A DNA stretch of 64,000 bases from Hyphomicrobium sp. ghe19 (lineage in GTDB: Bacteria; Pseudomonadota; Alphaproteobacteria; Rhizobiales; Hyphomicrobiaceae). Made by a program: the position numbers and the translations under genes. The notes below the pieces were generated by a model that saw only the letters and a program-made list of their open reading frames with translations, searched no databases and had not been told where the DNA came from. The stretch is from positions 3,858,001 through 3,922,000 of the forward strand of contig NZ_LR743509.1 in NCBI RefSeq assembly GCF_902712875.1, written 5' to 3'. Below, in pieces: positions 40,059 through 50,552 of this stretch. Every line of letters starts with the position of its first letter. Within the stretch, counting starts at the first letter, position 1.

Positions 40059-40643
40059 ATGTCAAAAAATCGTGTCCGCGAAATCCGAAAGCTGAAAAAA
40101 CTCACGCTTATGCAAGCAGCTGAGAAAATAGGGATTTCGCATTCACAACTCGCACGGATCGAGACGTCCGAGCGCGGCTTGACACTCCCCATGGCCGAAC
40201 AGATCGCCCAAGGTTTGGAGTGGAACGACGTGGCATATTTGATCGGAATTGAACCGGGTCAGAGCATCGAGATTGAGCCGAGCTTTGCTGGCGACGCCGA
40301 GGCTTTCGAAGCTCGTCACCTTCCATTTAAACCCGACCCAAAAGCGAAAACTGAGCCTTGGCGCATCTTGCGGCCGGTACTTGACCTGGCCGGCTTACCG
40401 GACCGAGCCATAGCCTTCGTCGATACGAATGCGGAAGGCCTCGAGGATCTGAAGCCGCTCGAGAAGGTGCTCGGGCAATACACGGACCCCCGGAGCGGAA
40501 AAACGAGCGTCGTCGTACGGCAATTCCTGCCGCCCTACCTACTGACGACGAATTCGGACAGCTGCAACGAAATCCCGGTCGACATGCGCGGTGAGGTTAT
40601 TCTCCGCGGCATCATCCGCTCGCACCTGGTACTGAACGACTAA
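40059..40643 (+). CDS. CI-like phage repressor (HTH plus S24-like domain)
   Basis: 194 residues. N-terminal HTH: MSKNRVREIRKLKKLTLMQA then AEKIGISHSQLARIETSERG. The C-terminal half (ILRPVLDLAGLPDRAIAFVD, VVVRQFLPPYLLTTNSDSCN, IPVDMRGEVILRGIIRSHLV) is a LexA/CI S24-type fold, but I do not see the Ser-Lys pair needed for self-cleavage. It keeps the prophage silent by binding the TTTGGCGA operators. A strong terminator follows at 40672-40699. Confidence 0.85.
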   Translation: MSKNRVREIRKLKKLTLMQAAEKIGISHSQLARIETSERGLTLPMAEQIAQGLEWNDVAYLIGIEPGQSIEIEPSFAGDAEAFEARHLPFKPDPKAKTEPWRILRPVLDLAGLPDRAIAFVDTNAEGLEDLKPLEKVLGQYTDPRSGKTSVVVRQFLPPYLLTTNSDSCNEIPVDMRGEVILRGIIRSHLVLND

Positions 40644-40671
40644 GTCACCCCCCACCCACTTCCACGAGAGA

Positions 40672-40699
40672 GGCCCGGCGGCTCCGTCGGGCCTTTTTT
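40672..40699 (+). terminator. terminator after the CI-like gene
   Basis: GGCCCG, ten-base loop, CGGGCC, six T. It lies 28 bases after the repressor stop and isolates repressor transcription from the rightward operon, whose own operator pair follows directly. Confidence 0.85.
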
Positions 40700-40717
40700 G
40701 TAGTCCGCCATTATATT

Positions 40718-40760
40718 TCTCGTATTTGGCGAATTCCTCTTGTGTTGATTTCGCCAAATC
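40718..40760. promoter_or_regulatory. rightward operon operator pair (TTTGGCGA)
   Basis: TTTGGCGA at 40725-40732 and TTTCGCCA at 40749-40756, 24 bases apart (26 in the cro/cI copy). The flank TTTCTCGTATTTGGCGA is identical to the cro/cI operator. It precedes the first rightward gene by about 50 bases, so the same repressor should control the rightward operon that ends in the integrase. Confidence 0.75.
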
Positions 40761-40807
40761 TGCATATGCTTCCCCTGCGGTGCATGCGTCGCCACTGGCG
40801 GGGGACA

Positions 40808-41149
40808 ATGACTAATCCAAATTTCGCGCGTGATGAGTTTGTCGAAGGCGCCGGCGTAGCGCGAAGTGGCAAGCCTTTCTCGCCACACACGTCGCGGCCC
40901 TGGCAAAGCGGCTTCACATTCCAAAAGCGCCGCCAGGTGCTCAAGGCAATCGGCCCGGCCAAATATCATTTCGTCGAGCTCTTGCTCGTTTCGCTCGGCC
41001 TCGTCTGCCAAATGCTCGCATCCCAAGGCGCAGAGGTTCGCGACCTCGCCGAAGCGTGCGCGCACCGCGCATTCGAAGGCACCGACATCGAGCAGGACAC
41101 CGACCCGCGCGTCGACCCGCCGGCACAGGCTTTCGAGCTCGTCCAATGA
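40808..41149 (+). CDS. phage protein, first gene of the rightward operon
   Basis: 113 residues from the ATG at 40808 (GGCGGGGGA upstream). MTNPNFARDEFVEGAGVARS then KRRQVLKAIGPAKYHFVELL and LACQ-type helices near the C-terminus. No recognised family. Position just after the operator makes it immediately repressor-controlled. Confidence 0.55.
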   Translation: MTNPNFARDEFVEGAGVARSGKPFSPHTSRPWQSGFTFQKRRQVLKAIGPAKYHFVELLLVSLGLVCQMLASQGAEVRDLAEACAHRAFEGTDIEQDTDPRVDPPAQAFELVQ

Positions 41150-41394
41150 GCGGGGTTCGTCGAGACACAAGCGGCGACGCGTTCGCAGATTTCCTAGCGA
41201 GCCGAACGGAGCCCGAAATCAAGCTCTCGAGCGCCGAGGCAACGCGCATTCGCGAAGTCCTCGAGGAAGCGGATTCGGTACTGAAACAGGTTGAGGGTCT
41301 AAAGCAAATGACGCTCGTCAAACGCGCGCGCAACGTCCGCACTCAACTCGTTCTCGCTTACGCGGCTCTTCTAAGGTCGAAGAGTGAGCAATGA
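41146..41394 (+). CDS. phage protein, unknown function
   Basis: 82 residues from the ATG at 41146, which overlaps the preceding stop (ATGAG). MSGVRRDTSGDAFADFLASR then RTEPEIKLSSAEATRIREVL and DSVLKQVEGLKQMTLVKRAR. Coiled-coil-like, helical. Function unknown; co-translated with neighbours. Confidence 0.55.
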   Translation: MSGVRRDTSGDAFADFLASRTEPEIKLSSAEATRIREVLEEADSVLKQVEGLKQMTLVKRARNVRTQLVLAYAALLRSKSEQ

Positions 41395-41852
41395 CGAAGC
41401 CCGAGGAAACGGCAGCGGCCGCAAAGGTTCCTATTCGGCTTATGGCCGAATGTCTCCACCGCGAGCTAGGCGACCGCTATCGGCGATTTTCTCCTCGCGT
41501 TCGCGACGGCAAGATGACTGCCGCGGAGTCGGCGAAGGAAATCGCCGAAATGCGTGCCGCGCGAAACTTGCTGCGCATCCTGGCGGAGTGCGATCAGGAC
41601 GCCTTGCGGAGCTTCCTAATGGCGGACCGCGAAATGCGTCGCGCCCTCGAGCAGAAAGACGAAGTCGACAATTTGCTCGAGACGGACGCCGGCGCGCGCC
41701 AGGTCGTCAGCGCATTCCCGAATTCGACCGTGCTGCTCAATGAGCGCAAGCCCGTCGAATACACGGGCGAGGAATTCTTGGGTGCGGGCTCGGCGGACGA
41801 TAGCGACATCTTTCCTTACGACCGCCGCGCGGTAGAGGGCCCGGCCCCATGA
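41391..41852 (+). CDS. phage protein, unknown function
   Basis: 153 residues, MTKPEETAAAAKVPIRLMAE then RYRRFSPRVRDGKMTAAESA and EKDEVDNLLETDAGARQVVS. A helical middle (ESAKEIAEMRAARNLLRILA) and an acidic C-terminus. No family recognised. Overlaps both neighbours. Confidence 0.55.
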   Translation: MTKPEETAAAAKVPIRLMAECLHRELGDRYRRFSPRVRDGKMTAAESAKEIAEMRAARNLLRILAECDQDALRSFLMADREMRRALEQKDEVDNLLETDAGARQVVSAFPNSTVLLNERKPVEYTGEEFLGAGSADDSDIFPYDRRAVEGPAP

Positions 41853-42115
41853 TGCAGGATGACGAAGCGGCCAAAATTCTAACCAAAGCAGTCGGCCTTT
41901 GGATGACAAACGAAATGGCCAAAGGGGTGAAGCCGGCCGACCTCGGAAAATCACTTTCGAAGGGTCTCGGCACAGCCGTCCGATGGTACGCGAGCGCCGC
42001 AACGGACGCGCACCAAGTCGACGTCGTCATCACCGAAATCGCGAAACCAATTCTCGCCGACGCGCTGTTCTCGCGCGCCGCAGTTGTCACGTGCAGTGAA
42101 GAAAAGAGGGGCTGA
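41849..42115 (+). CDS. phage protein, unknown function
   Basis: 88 residues, MMQDDEAAKILTKAVGLWMT then NEMAKGVKPADLGKSLSKGL and AKPILADALFSRAAVVTCSE. Helical. It ends two bases before the ParB-like gene, so expression is coupled. No family recognised. Confidence 0.55.
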   Translation: MMQDDEAAKILTKAVGLWMTNEMAKGVKPADLGKSLSKGLGTAVRWYASAATDAHQVDVVITEIAKPILADALFSRAAVVTCSEEKRG

Positions 42116-42116
42116 T

Positions 42117-43937
42117 ATGAACGAAACAGTTTTGCAGATGGTGCCGTTTTCGAAGTTGGCGGCGCCCGACGAAATCAATGCGCGCGGCAAATCGAAGGAA
42201 GGCATCGACGAGATGTGCGCGTCGATCCTGGCGCAAATGGTGAAGGCCGGGAGTTCGAATCCGGCCGACGGCCTCATTCAACCACTCGCCGTTCGCCCGG
42301 GCGATAATGGCAAGCTCGAGATTAAGGACGGACGCCGGCGCCACATGGCGCTCGCGAAGCTCGTCAAAGACGGCAAAATGAAAAAGTCCGACCCGGTGCC
42401 CGTGATCGTGCGCGATGAGACGGACTCGGAATCGCTCGAGACATCACTCATGGCGAACACGGTGCGCCTCCCGATGCACCCTGTCGACCAGCACGAGGTT
42501 TTTGCTCGGCTCGTCGATCAGGGTAATTCCGAATCCGAAATCGCGGCCCGGTTCGGCATTGCCGAGAAAACTGTGAGGCAACACCTCGCGCTCGGTCGGT
42601 TGGCGCCCGCAATCCGTGAGGCGTACCGCAAAGGCAAGATCGATTCCGAAATTGCCAAAGCTTTTACTCTGCATGCCGATCTCGACGTTCAAGCATCGCT
42701 TTACGAGCAGCTACGCAAGCAGAATGGCGGGCGGTTCGGTGTGTATCAGGTGCGCGGCGCGCTGGACCAGCGGCGCGTCCCCGTCAAGCAATGCGAAGAC
42801 CTGGCCTTCGTCGGCAAGGACGCCTACGTGTCCGCCGGCGGCAAGCTGACGGAGTCGCTGTTCGATGATGACGAGTACGTCGACGACGTTCCGCTCGTGA
42901 ACAAGCTCGCGGCGGACAAGCTGAAAGCCAAATGCGCCGAGTTTTTTGCCGACGGCTGGGCTTGGGCCGAGCTCGAAGATGACATGCCGCAAAGATGGGG
43001 TTCGAACGGCTGGGGGAACTGGGCAAACGTCAAGGACGACGACGAGAACGAGGACTCATATGACCCGGGGGTCGAAGCCTTCAACCCAGACGAATGGTCC
43101 GCCGACGAACGCGCCAAGTCCGGTTGCATCATCGGCGTGGGTCGTGACGGCGAACTCAATGTTTTCGCCGGGCTAATCAAGCCCGAGGGCACTGTGGTTT
43201 CGACCGAGCCAGATGAAGAAGACGACGGCGATTTCGAAGGTGACGACGAATCTGAGGATGATGACATCGACGCCGAGGCAGATGGCGAAGCATCTGAAGG
43301 CAATCCGTTCTCGGTTTCGATGGTGCTCGCGCAATCGGTCTCGATCGCGCGCACTGCCGCAGCTGCTCAAGCGATTGACCTGACCACGGCGCTTCGCCTT
43401 GTCGTTGCCGCTCTAACCTGCCGCCATAGCGCACCCGCCGCGATTACCAACAACGGTCACAACTCGGTACGCGTGCACGGGACGAAAAACTTTGCCGAGG
43501 TCTTTGCGAGCTTACCGGCAGACACGCGCTCGCCTGAACTTCACGTGCGCTTCTGCGAAGCGATCGGCACAACGCTCGACCTAACCTTCGAAACCTGGCG
43601 CTACAAGGGCCGCGATAGCGGTATCGATGAGCTCGTGGCCGCGCTCGACGGCGCGACCTTCACAGCGGCCGCACGCGAACATTTCAACGCCGCCGATTAC
43701 TTCAAGCGCGCGAAGAAGTCCGCAGCGATCGCTGCGATCGATGAGATCCGCGAAGCCGGTTTCGGCGATGGCCTAGCACCGGAAGATGTGCTCGCCGGGA
43801 TGAAGCAAGCCGACCTCGCCGCGGCCGCTGCGGAGCGTGCGCAGGCCTGCGGATGGCTGCCCCCCGAGCTTCGGCATCCCGCCTACGCACTCGGCGTCGT
43901 CAAGATCGCGATCGCAGCGGAGCAAGCGCGGCCATGA
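42117..43937 (+). CDS. ParB/Spo0J-like protein, long form
   Basis: 606 residues from the ATG at 42117. N-terminal ParB-nuclease-like domain: FSKLAAPDEINARGKSKEGI then LIQPLAVRPGDNGKLEIKDG and RRRHMALAKLVKDGKMKKSD. HTH: NSESEIAARFGIAEKTVRQH followed by LALGRLAPAIREAYRKGKI. A strongly acidic stretch (DEEDDGDFEGDDESEDDDID) follows near residue 370, then an Ala-rich C-terminal domain. There is no ParA gene next to it. In phages such proteins may mark or bind DNA; in plasmids they serve partition. Confidence 0.85.
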   Translation: MNETVLQMVPFSKLAAPDEINARGKSKEGIDEMCASILAQMVKAGSSNPADGLIQPLAVRPGDNGKLEIKDGRRRHMALAKLVKDGKMKKSDPVPVIVRDETDSESLETSLMANTVRLPMHPVDQHEVFARLVDQGNSESEIAARFGIAEKTVRQHLALGRLAPAIREAYRKGKIDSEIAKAFTLHADLDVQASLYEQLRKQNGGRFGVYQVRGALDQRRVPVKQCEDLAFVGKDAYVSAGGKLTESLFDDDEYVDDVPLVNKLAADKLKAKCAEFFADGWAWAELEDDMPQRWGSNGWGNWANVKDDDENEDSYDPGVEAFNPDEWSADERAKSGCIIGVGRDGELNVFAGLIKPEGTVVSTEPDEEDDGDFEGDDESEDDDIDAEADGEASEGNPFSVSMVLAQSVSIARTAAAAQAIDLTTALRLVVAALTCRHSAPAAITNNGHNSVRVHGTKNFAEVFASLPADTRSPELHVRFCEAIGTTLDLTFETWRYKGRDSGIDELVAALDGATFTAAAREHFNAADYFKRAKKSAAIAAIDEIREAGFGDGLAPEDVLAGMKQADLAAAAAERAQACGWLPPELRHPAYALGVVKIAIAAEQARP

Positions 43938-44209
43938 CGTACCGTTCGCTTTATTGGGACGATAACGGCGCCCGCCTGAAAAACTTTTCAGGCGCGGCGA
44001 AGTCCGGCGCCGTCTCGGTCGTGAAAATTGAGATCGAGGTCAGCCACCCGTTTCGCTTCGCCTCGCTGCTTCAGGACCTTGCCGAAATCCGCCGCGATCA
44101 AGATGCGCCGGAAAACAAACCTGCAAGCACCCCGGCGCCGAAGCGAGCCGCGGCTCGGCGTGCGATCGCCTGCCAACCGCCCTTGCTCCTAACACACCGG
44201 AGGGACTGA
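43934..44209 (+). CDS. phage protein, unknown function
   Basis: 91 residues from the ATG at 43934 (overlapping the ParB stop). MTYRSLYWDDNGARLKNFSG then VVKIEIEVSHPFRFASLLQD and a Pro/Ala-rich tail. Beta strand, hairpin and helix pattern. No family recognised. Confidence 0.55.
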   Translation: MTYRSLYWDDNGARLKNFSGAAKSGAVSVVKIEIEVSHPFRFASLLQDLAEIRRDQDAPENKPASTPAPKRAAARRAIACQPPLLLTHRRD

Positions 44210-44213
44210 GGGC

Positions 44214-44531
44214 ATGGCGGCGCCGGTTCCAACTCTTGGCTTTCCAAGCAAGTCGGCGGCGATCGAGGCCATGAAGGCCGCGAATATGCCGCCGAAGGAA
44301 ATCGCAGCGGCGATCGGAATATCGCTGCGAAATTACTATCGCCTCGAGGCCTACACGCGCAAAGGCCGCGGGCGCCAGATCGTCCTTTCACGGGACATGA
44401 TGGACGCCGCGGCACCGCACGCCAAGGTGCGCAATATTTCGGTTCACGAGCTCATGCGTCAAATCCTCGAGACCGTGCTCGAGGAAGGCATGGTCGACAA
44501 TGTGCTCGACGATCTCGCGGGGGAACAATGA
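44214..44531 (+). CDS. small HTH protein
   Basis: 105 residues. An HTH is visible: AIEAMKAANMPPKEIAAAIG then ISLRNYYRLEAYTRKGRGRQ. A second helical part (VRNISVHELMRQILETVLEE) is like a ribbon-helix-helix or dimerisation region. It could regulate the recombination end of the operon. Ends four bases into the next gene. Confidence 0.65.
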   Translation: MAAPVPTLGFPSKSAAIEAMKAANMPPKEIAAAIGISLRNYYRLEAYTRKGRGRQIVLSRDMMDAAAPHAKVRNISVHELMRQILETVLEEGMVDNVLDDLAGEQ

Positions 44532-44767
44532 AGAACAAACTCATCGACCTCAACAACCATCTGTTCGCGCAACTCGAACGATTGGGCGATGAGGAGCTGA
44601 CGGCAGACCAGATCGAGAAAGAGGTCAAGAGAACGGAAGCGATCGTAATCATCAGCAAGGAGATCATCGCAAACGCTGATCTGGCGTTGAAGGGCGCGAG
44701 GCTGGTTGCCGAGCACGGTGCTCACGTCGGTAGGTATCTTCCGATGATCGAGGACAAATCCGAATGA
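44528..44767 (+). CDS. phage protein, unknown function
   Basis: 79 residues, MKNKLIDLNNHLFAQLERLG then DEELTADQIEKEVKRTEAIV and ISKEIIANADLALKGARLVA. A helical pattern common to small phage proteins next to HNH nucleases. ATG overlaps the stop of the gene before it (ATGA). Confidence 0.65.
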   Translation: MKNKLIDLNNHLFAQLERLGDEELTADQIEKEVKRTEAIVIISKEIIANADLALKGARLVAEHGAHVGRYLPMIEDKSE

Positions 44768-45630
44768 GAAGGCGCCGCGTTCCGTATAGCGTCGAGGAAA
44801 TGGAATGGCTGGAGGCCAACTACAAGTTGGTCATCAGCGATTACCATCGAGCATTTGTCGCCGCCTTTGATCGCGCTGACGTAACTCTCTCTCACCTTAA
44901 TCAATTGCGGAAGCGCAAGGGCTGGAAGGTCGGGCGCGCCGGCGGCCGCTACATCGGCCGACACCGGAGCTTCAACGACGCCGAGATAGCGTGGTTGCGC
45001 GAGAACCGCATGATGGTGATCGGCGACTATTACAAAGAATTCTGCAGACGCTTCGGCCGCCACGACATCTCGGCGAATGGCCTCAATGCACTCCGCAAGC
45101 GAAAAGGCTGGAAGACGGGCCGCACCGGCCAGTTCGTCAAGGGGCAGGAACCGCCGAACAAAGGAAAGACATGCCCGCCCGGCAAGGGCGGCCGCCACCC
45201 CAACGCACGGCGGACGCAGTTTCGAAAAGGGCATATGCCGCACAACTCCCGCGGCGCCGGCCACGAACGCCTCGATAGCAAAGATGGCTACATCATCATG
45301 ATTGTCGCGGACAAAAACCCTTGGACCGGTGCAAACACGCGGCCCGTGCACAAGCATCGGTATCTCTGGGAAAAGGCCAACGGGGCCATACCCGATGGGC
45401 ACGTTCTGAAATGCCTCGACGGCGACAAGACGAATTGCGACCCATCGAATTGGGAAGCAATCCCGCGCGGAGTTCTACCGCACCTGAACGGCCGTCACGG
45501 CATGGACTACGATCAGGCGTCCCCTGAAGTGAAACCGGCCCTCATGACGCTCGCAAAGCTGAAACAGGCGGCGCGGAATGCGAAGAAGCGGCGTTCGGAG
45601 CGCAACCGCGGGGCTGGCGATGCCGCATGA
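44764..45630 (+). CDS. HNH homing-type endonuclease
   Basis: 288 residues. Two related HTH repeats (YSVEEMEWLEANYKLVISDY, then FNDAEIAWLRENRMMVIGDY) each followed by a conserved KRKGWK segment. A Gly/Lys/Pro linker leads to the HNH_3 region VHKHRYLWEKANGAIPDGHV then LKCLDGDKTNCDPSNWEAIP. This is the layout of phage homing HNH nucleases that bind and cut DNA. It lies next to the recombinase, separated only by a small gene. Confidence 0.88.
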   Translation: MRRRRVPYSVEEMEWLEANYKLVISDYHRAFVAAFDRADVTLSHLNQLRKRKGWKVGRAGGRYIGRHRSFNDAEIAWLRENRMMVIGDYYKEFCRRFGRHDISANGLNALRKRKGWKTGRTGQFVKGQEPPNKGKTCPPGKGGRHPNARRTQFRKGHMPHNSRGAGHERLDSKDGYIIMIVADKNPWTGANTRPVHKHRYLWEKANGAIPDGHVLKCLDGDKTNCDPSNWEAIPRGVLPHLNGRHGMDYDQASPEVKPALMTLAKLKQAARNAKKRRSERNRGAGDAA

Positions 45631-45792
45631 ACGAAGTCGCCAGATGACAATTGGCGACGGGCTGTGGAAAAAGCCGAAAGCGCCACCAAAACCGTCCCGG
45701 CCGGTCGACGAAGTAATCGCCGATCTGGTTATGGCGCTTGCGCGCGACATGGCAGCCGAGCATCATGCGGCCGCCTTAAGAGGGGAAATCGA

Positions 45793-47433
<1,641 letters not shown>

Positions 47434-47653
47434 TCACCAAAACGCGCGGCCCGGTATGGCTTGCGCGTCCTTAGGATAAACAAGGCCGCTCGTTTCGGAG
47501 CGGCCTCTGCCCGCCGTATAGCACAAAAAAATCGTCTGGAAACCCTTATCTTCAGATTTCGTCGACGCACCCGCTGTCGCGCCGAGAATCCAGGCTAAAC
47601 AAGTGATCGATCAAGCTGCTGACAGCGGCATCGAGCACAAGAGTCGCGTGCAG

Positions 47654-48004
47654 CTAAGGCGTTTGGGAACGAAAGCTAAGGCCTGCGACGTTCAACCCCG
47701 TCCGATCCAGAGACTCCGCAACCAGGTATGAGGCCGTTACGTCGCGACGGTAGGCGACTGCAACGACCTTCTGAGGCTTACGAGCGCGCGGTCGCTGGTG
47801 CGACACGGTCGGCTTGGCACGGGTACGGGCGTGCTTGGCGATGGCCTTGCCCAGATGACCGCCGAGCGCCATGTACCCGCCCGACCAATTCGTGCCGATC
47901 ACCAACGAGGCATCGCTGAGGCCCTGAGCGTAGCTGCTTCGGGCGTCGGCCAAAGTTGCTGCGGTACATATGACGGCTATCGCCACAAATCTGGGAAACG
48001 CCAT
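47654..48004 (-). CDS. secreted hypothetical protein
   Basis: 116 residues. A signal peptide is likely: MAFPRFVAIAVICTAATLAD followed by ARSSYAQG. The mature part (NWSGGYMALGGHLGKAIAKH, then YLVAESLDRTGLNVAGLSFR) is basic and Ser/Ala rich. No family recognised. First host gene beside the integration site. Confidence 0.6.
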   Translation of the reverse strand: MAFPRFVAIAVICTAATLADARSSYAQGLSDASLVIGTNWSGGYMALGGHLGKAIAKHARTRAKPTVSHQRPRARKPQKVVAVAYRRDVTASYLVAESLDRTGLNVAGLSFRSQTP

Positions 48005-48228
48005 TGCATTCGGTCCGATGTTTAATGATTCTGGTTATATGGAGAGTCCGCAATGCTTCGGTAAACAAAAAGTTAATATGTTTTCCAATTCGACCCATTC
48101 GGTCTTATTTCTTCAAAAATCGCCTTTTCCGATTTATTTCGCCAATTGGAATTCCCGGATTCTGGATCCATCCAATTCGCCGATTCGCCTCGACCCATTG
48201 TTCTGATTCTTCCGCTCAGCGCGGTTCT

Positions 48229-49638
48229 TCAGTCGGCCTTTGACGACTTCGGCAGGGTGGTTCCCGCCTCCTTGAACTTCAGCAAGTGCGCATCGTCAGC
48301 GGCGCCTTTCGTTTCGGCAACAACGCCGAATTGAAGAGGCTCGTCCTGCGCGTAGCGTTTCCCCAGCCGGTAGGCGATCTCGGCGCGGGCGGTCTCGACG
48401 CCGAGATAAAACGCGTGGCCGGGATCTGCGCGCGTATCGAGATGCGGGTAAAGTTGAAATGGATCTTCCGAAACGTGATGACCGTTACGGTTGTAAATGT
48501 GGACGCCATCTTCGGCGACCTCGATGCGATAATTCTGATCGCGAATCTCGGCCGCGAGCGCCGTTATTTCCGAAGGCGTCGATGCAAATCCCTTGCGGTC
48601 CCTGAGGGCCATGAGCCCTTCTCCAAATCCCTGCGGAAGCGCTTCCGCCTTGCGCGCCGCATAGAATTCGCGTCGTGCCCGATCGAATTCCTTGATCGCC
48701 GTTCGGCAATGCGGACTGACCTGCACGGCGAGAACCGCCGTGATGTGAAGCTCCGAGCACATGCCCATCAGCAGCGCGTTGATGCCCGTCGTATCGGCGT
48801 CCGTCAGTTCGGTGACGTTGCCGATGCCCATGAGGATCGGAATATCGGGACGGCGTTTGCGCAGATCATAGTAACGCGCGACAGAGGCCGTGAAGCCGTA
48901 ATGGATCGGATCAAGAATGGGATCGGCGTAGAACGGTCGGCCCTTGGCGATCATGATATCAATCACACGATCGAGCGAGTCCATGTCCGCCGCGCCGGCC
49001 GAGATGAGGATTGGGGCCGCTGGGCCTTCGTCGACAATCGATATGGTCTTTTCGTTGAGGCTGAAAAGATAGTCGGCGCCTGCGCGCGTTGCTCTGGACA
49101 ACTCCTCGGAATTGAAGGAATCGACGCTCACCTTGGCGCCGTCGGCGTGCAGCGCCGCAATCGACGCTTCGAGATGCGGAAATGGGCTATCCGGCAGACA
49201 GCCGAGATCGATCACATCTGCGCCATCGGCCCGCATCTTGCGCGAACGTTCGACAATCTGTTCCGGCGTCATTAGCGTCGCGTCGACAATTTCGCCGAAG
49301 ATCGTGACGTCGTATTCCGAGAGATCGACCTTTCGAGCGGTCTGCCCGAGGTAAGCCGGCAAATCTGCGATCTCTTCGGGGCCGCGCTCGAAACGCGTGC
49401 CGAAGTGATCGGAAAGCCGGTCGATATCGCCACGAAAGCGGCCCGGAAGAATAACCCTGTCGGCATTTTCGGGGAGCTTCAGCCGCCGCTCGACGATCTC
49501 CGTCGTCATCAACGCAGCCACCTTGACGCCGACGCTGGCGACGATCGGTTCCAGATCAGCGTCATTGAGTTCGGCGGCGATACGCTTTACCCGGGGCTCG
49601 GCCAGTGATCCGGTTATCAATACAATGCGCTTGGCCAT
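48229..49638 (-). CDS. DUF6513 / dihydropteroate-synthase-related protein
   Basis: 469 residues from the ATG at 49638 (the upstream ATG at 49683 is Arg/Lys rich and rejected). KRIVLITGSLAEPRVKRIAA begins an N-terminal domain; DHPS-like segments follow: ADGADVIDLGCLPDSPFPHL, ADGAKVSVDSFNSEELSRAT, and GKGRPFYADPILDPIHYGFT-like strands in the barrel. Related genes accompany tetrahydromethanopterin-linked C1 genes in methylotrophs. Probable pterin-binding enzyme; exact reaction unknown. Divergent from cobF. Confidence 0.75.
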   Translation of the reverse strand: MAKRIVLITGSLAEPRVKRIAAELNDADLEPIVASVGVKVAALMTTEIVERRLKLPENADRVILPGRFRGDIDRLSDHFGTRFERGPEEIADLPAYLGQTARKVDLSEYDVTIFGEIVDATLMTPEQIVERSRKMRADGADVIDLGCLPDSPFPHLEASIAALHADGAKVSVDSFNSEELSRATRAGADYLFSLNEKTISIVDEGPAAPILISAGAADMDSLDRVIDIMIAKGRPFYADPILDPIHYGFTASVARYYDLRKRRPDIPILMGIGNVTELTDADTTGINALLMGMCSELHITAVLAVQVSPHCRTAIKEFDRARREFYAARKAEALPQGFGEGLMALRDRKGFASTPSEITALAAEIRDQNYRIEVAEDGVHIYNRNGHHVSEDPFQLYPHLDTRADPGHAFYLGVETARAEIAYRLGKRYAQDEPLQFGVVAETKGAADDAHLLKFKEAGTTLPKSSKAD

Positions 49639-49777
49639 AGGCGGGCATTTTCCTTTACGAATGCGTCTTGCGTGAAGTGGCACCGAACGGGGCGCGGCGC
49701 AATCACCTCGGCGCTTCCCGTCGACAAATCTCAGGATTTACGGTTTTCGTCGTCACTCAATATGGAGATGCGTTGGC

Positions 49778-50542
49778 ATGAAGACGGTTCTTCTCATAGG
49801 TATCGGCGCCGGAAATCCGGATTACGTGACGATGCAGGCCGTCAAGGCGCTGAACGAGGCCGACGTTTTCTTCTTTCTCGACAAGGGGCAGGAGAAGGAA
49901 AACCTGATCAATCTTCGAAGAACCATTTGCGAGCGGTTCATAGAGGACAAGACGTACCGCATTGTCGAGGTTCCGGGTCCCGTTAGGGACGCGGAGGCGC
50001 GGGACTACAAAGCGGGCGTCCACGCGTGGCACCGTGACAAGGCGAAAATCTTCTCCGATCTCATCGCCAACGAGCTTGCGGATGGCGAGGTGGGCGCGTT
50101 CCTCGTTTGGGGCGACCCTTCCCTCTACGACAGCACCGTGCGGGTGATTGAGCACATCATCGCTGAAGGAACGCTCGCGTTTGAATACAAGATCATTCCC
50201 GGGATCACCAGCGTCCAGGCGCTTGCGGCGGAGCACAAGATTGCATTGAACCCGATCGGCGAGCCGGTTCACATCACGACGGGCAGACGGCTCAACGAAG
50301 GCTTGCCGGACGGCGTCGACACCGCCGTCGTCATGCTCGACAATGGATCGGGTCTCCGAGCGCTCATCGATGAAGACGTCGATATTTTCTGGGGCGCCTA
50401 TCTCGGGACGCCCGATCAAATGCTGATTTCCGGAAAACTCAAGGAATGCGTCGAAGCGATCGAAGAGGCGCGCGCGGAAGAAAGGAAGCGCAAGGGCTGG
50501 ATCATGGACACCTATCTGCTGCGGCGAAAACCGCGGGCATAG
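49778..50542 (+). CDS. cobF: precorrin-6A synthase (deacetylating), CobF
   Basis: 254 residues. SAM-dependent methyltransferase motifs: LIGIGAGNPDYVTMQAVKAL at the N-terminus, GAFLVWGDPSLYDSTVRVIE in the middle and YKIIPGITSVQALAAEHKIA. The length fits CobF. It methylates C1 of precorrin-5 and releases acetate in the aerobic cobalamin pathway. It is divergent from the DUF6513 gene across a 139-base gap; no riboswitch was seen there. Confidence 0.92.
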   Translation: MKTVLLIGIGAGNPDYVTMQAVKALNEADVFFFLDKGQEKENLINLRRTICERFIEDKTYRIVEVPGPVRDAEARDYKAGVHAWHRDKAKIFSDLIANELADGEVGAFLVWGDPSLYDSTVRVIEHIIAEGTLAFEYKIIPGITSVQALAAEHKIALNPIGEPVHITTGRRLNEGLPDGVDTAVVMLDNGSGLRALIDEDVDIFWGAYLGTPDQMLISGKLKECVEAIEEARAEERKRKGWIMDTYLLRRKPRA

Positions 50543-50552
50543 GCCCCGAGCC

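Noticed and set aside
47484..47505. GGCCGCTC / GAGCGGCC hairpin near the tRNA gene
   Set aside because: It lies upstream of the minus-strand tRNA and has no T-run; no transcript end needs it there.
48286..49275. 329-codon plus-strand frame
   Set aside because: Antisense to the DUF6513 gene; composition Arg rich, no domain or ribosome site.
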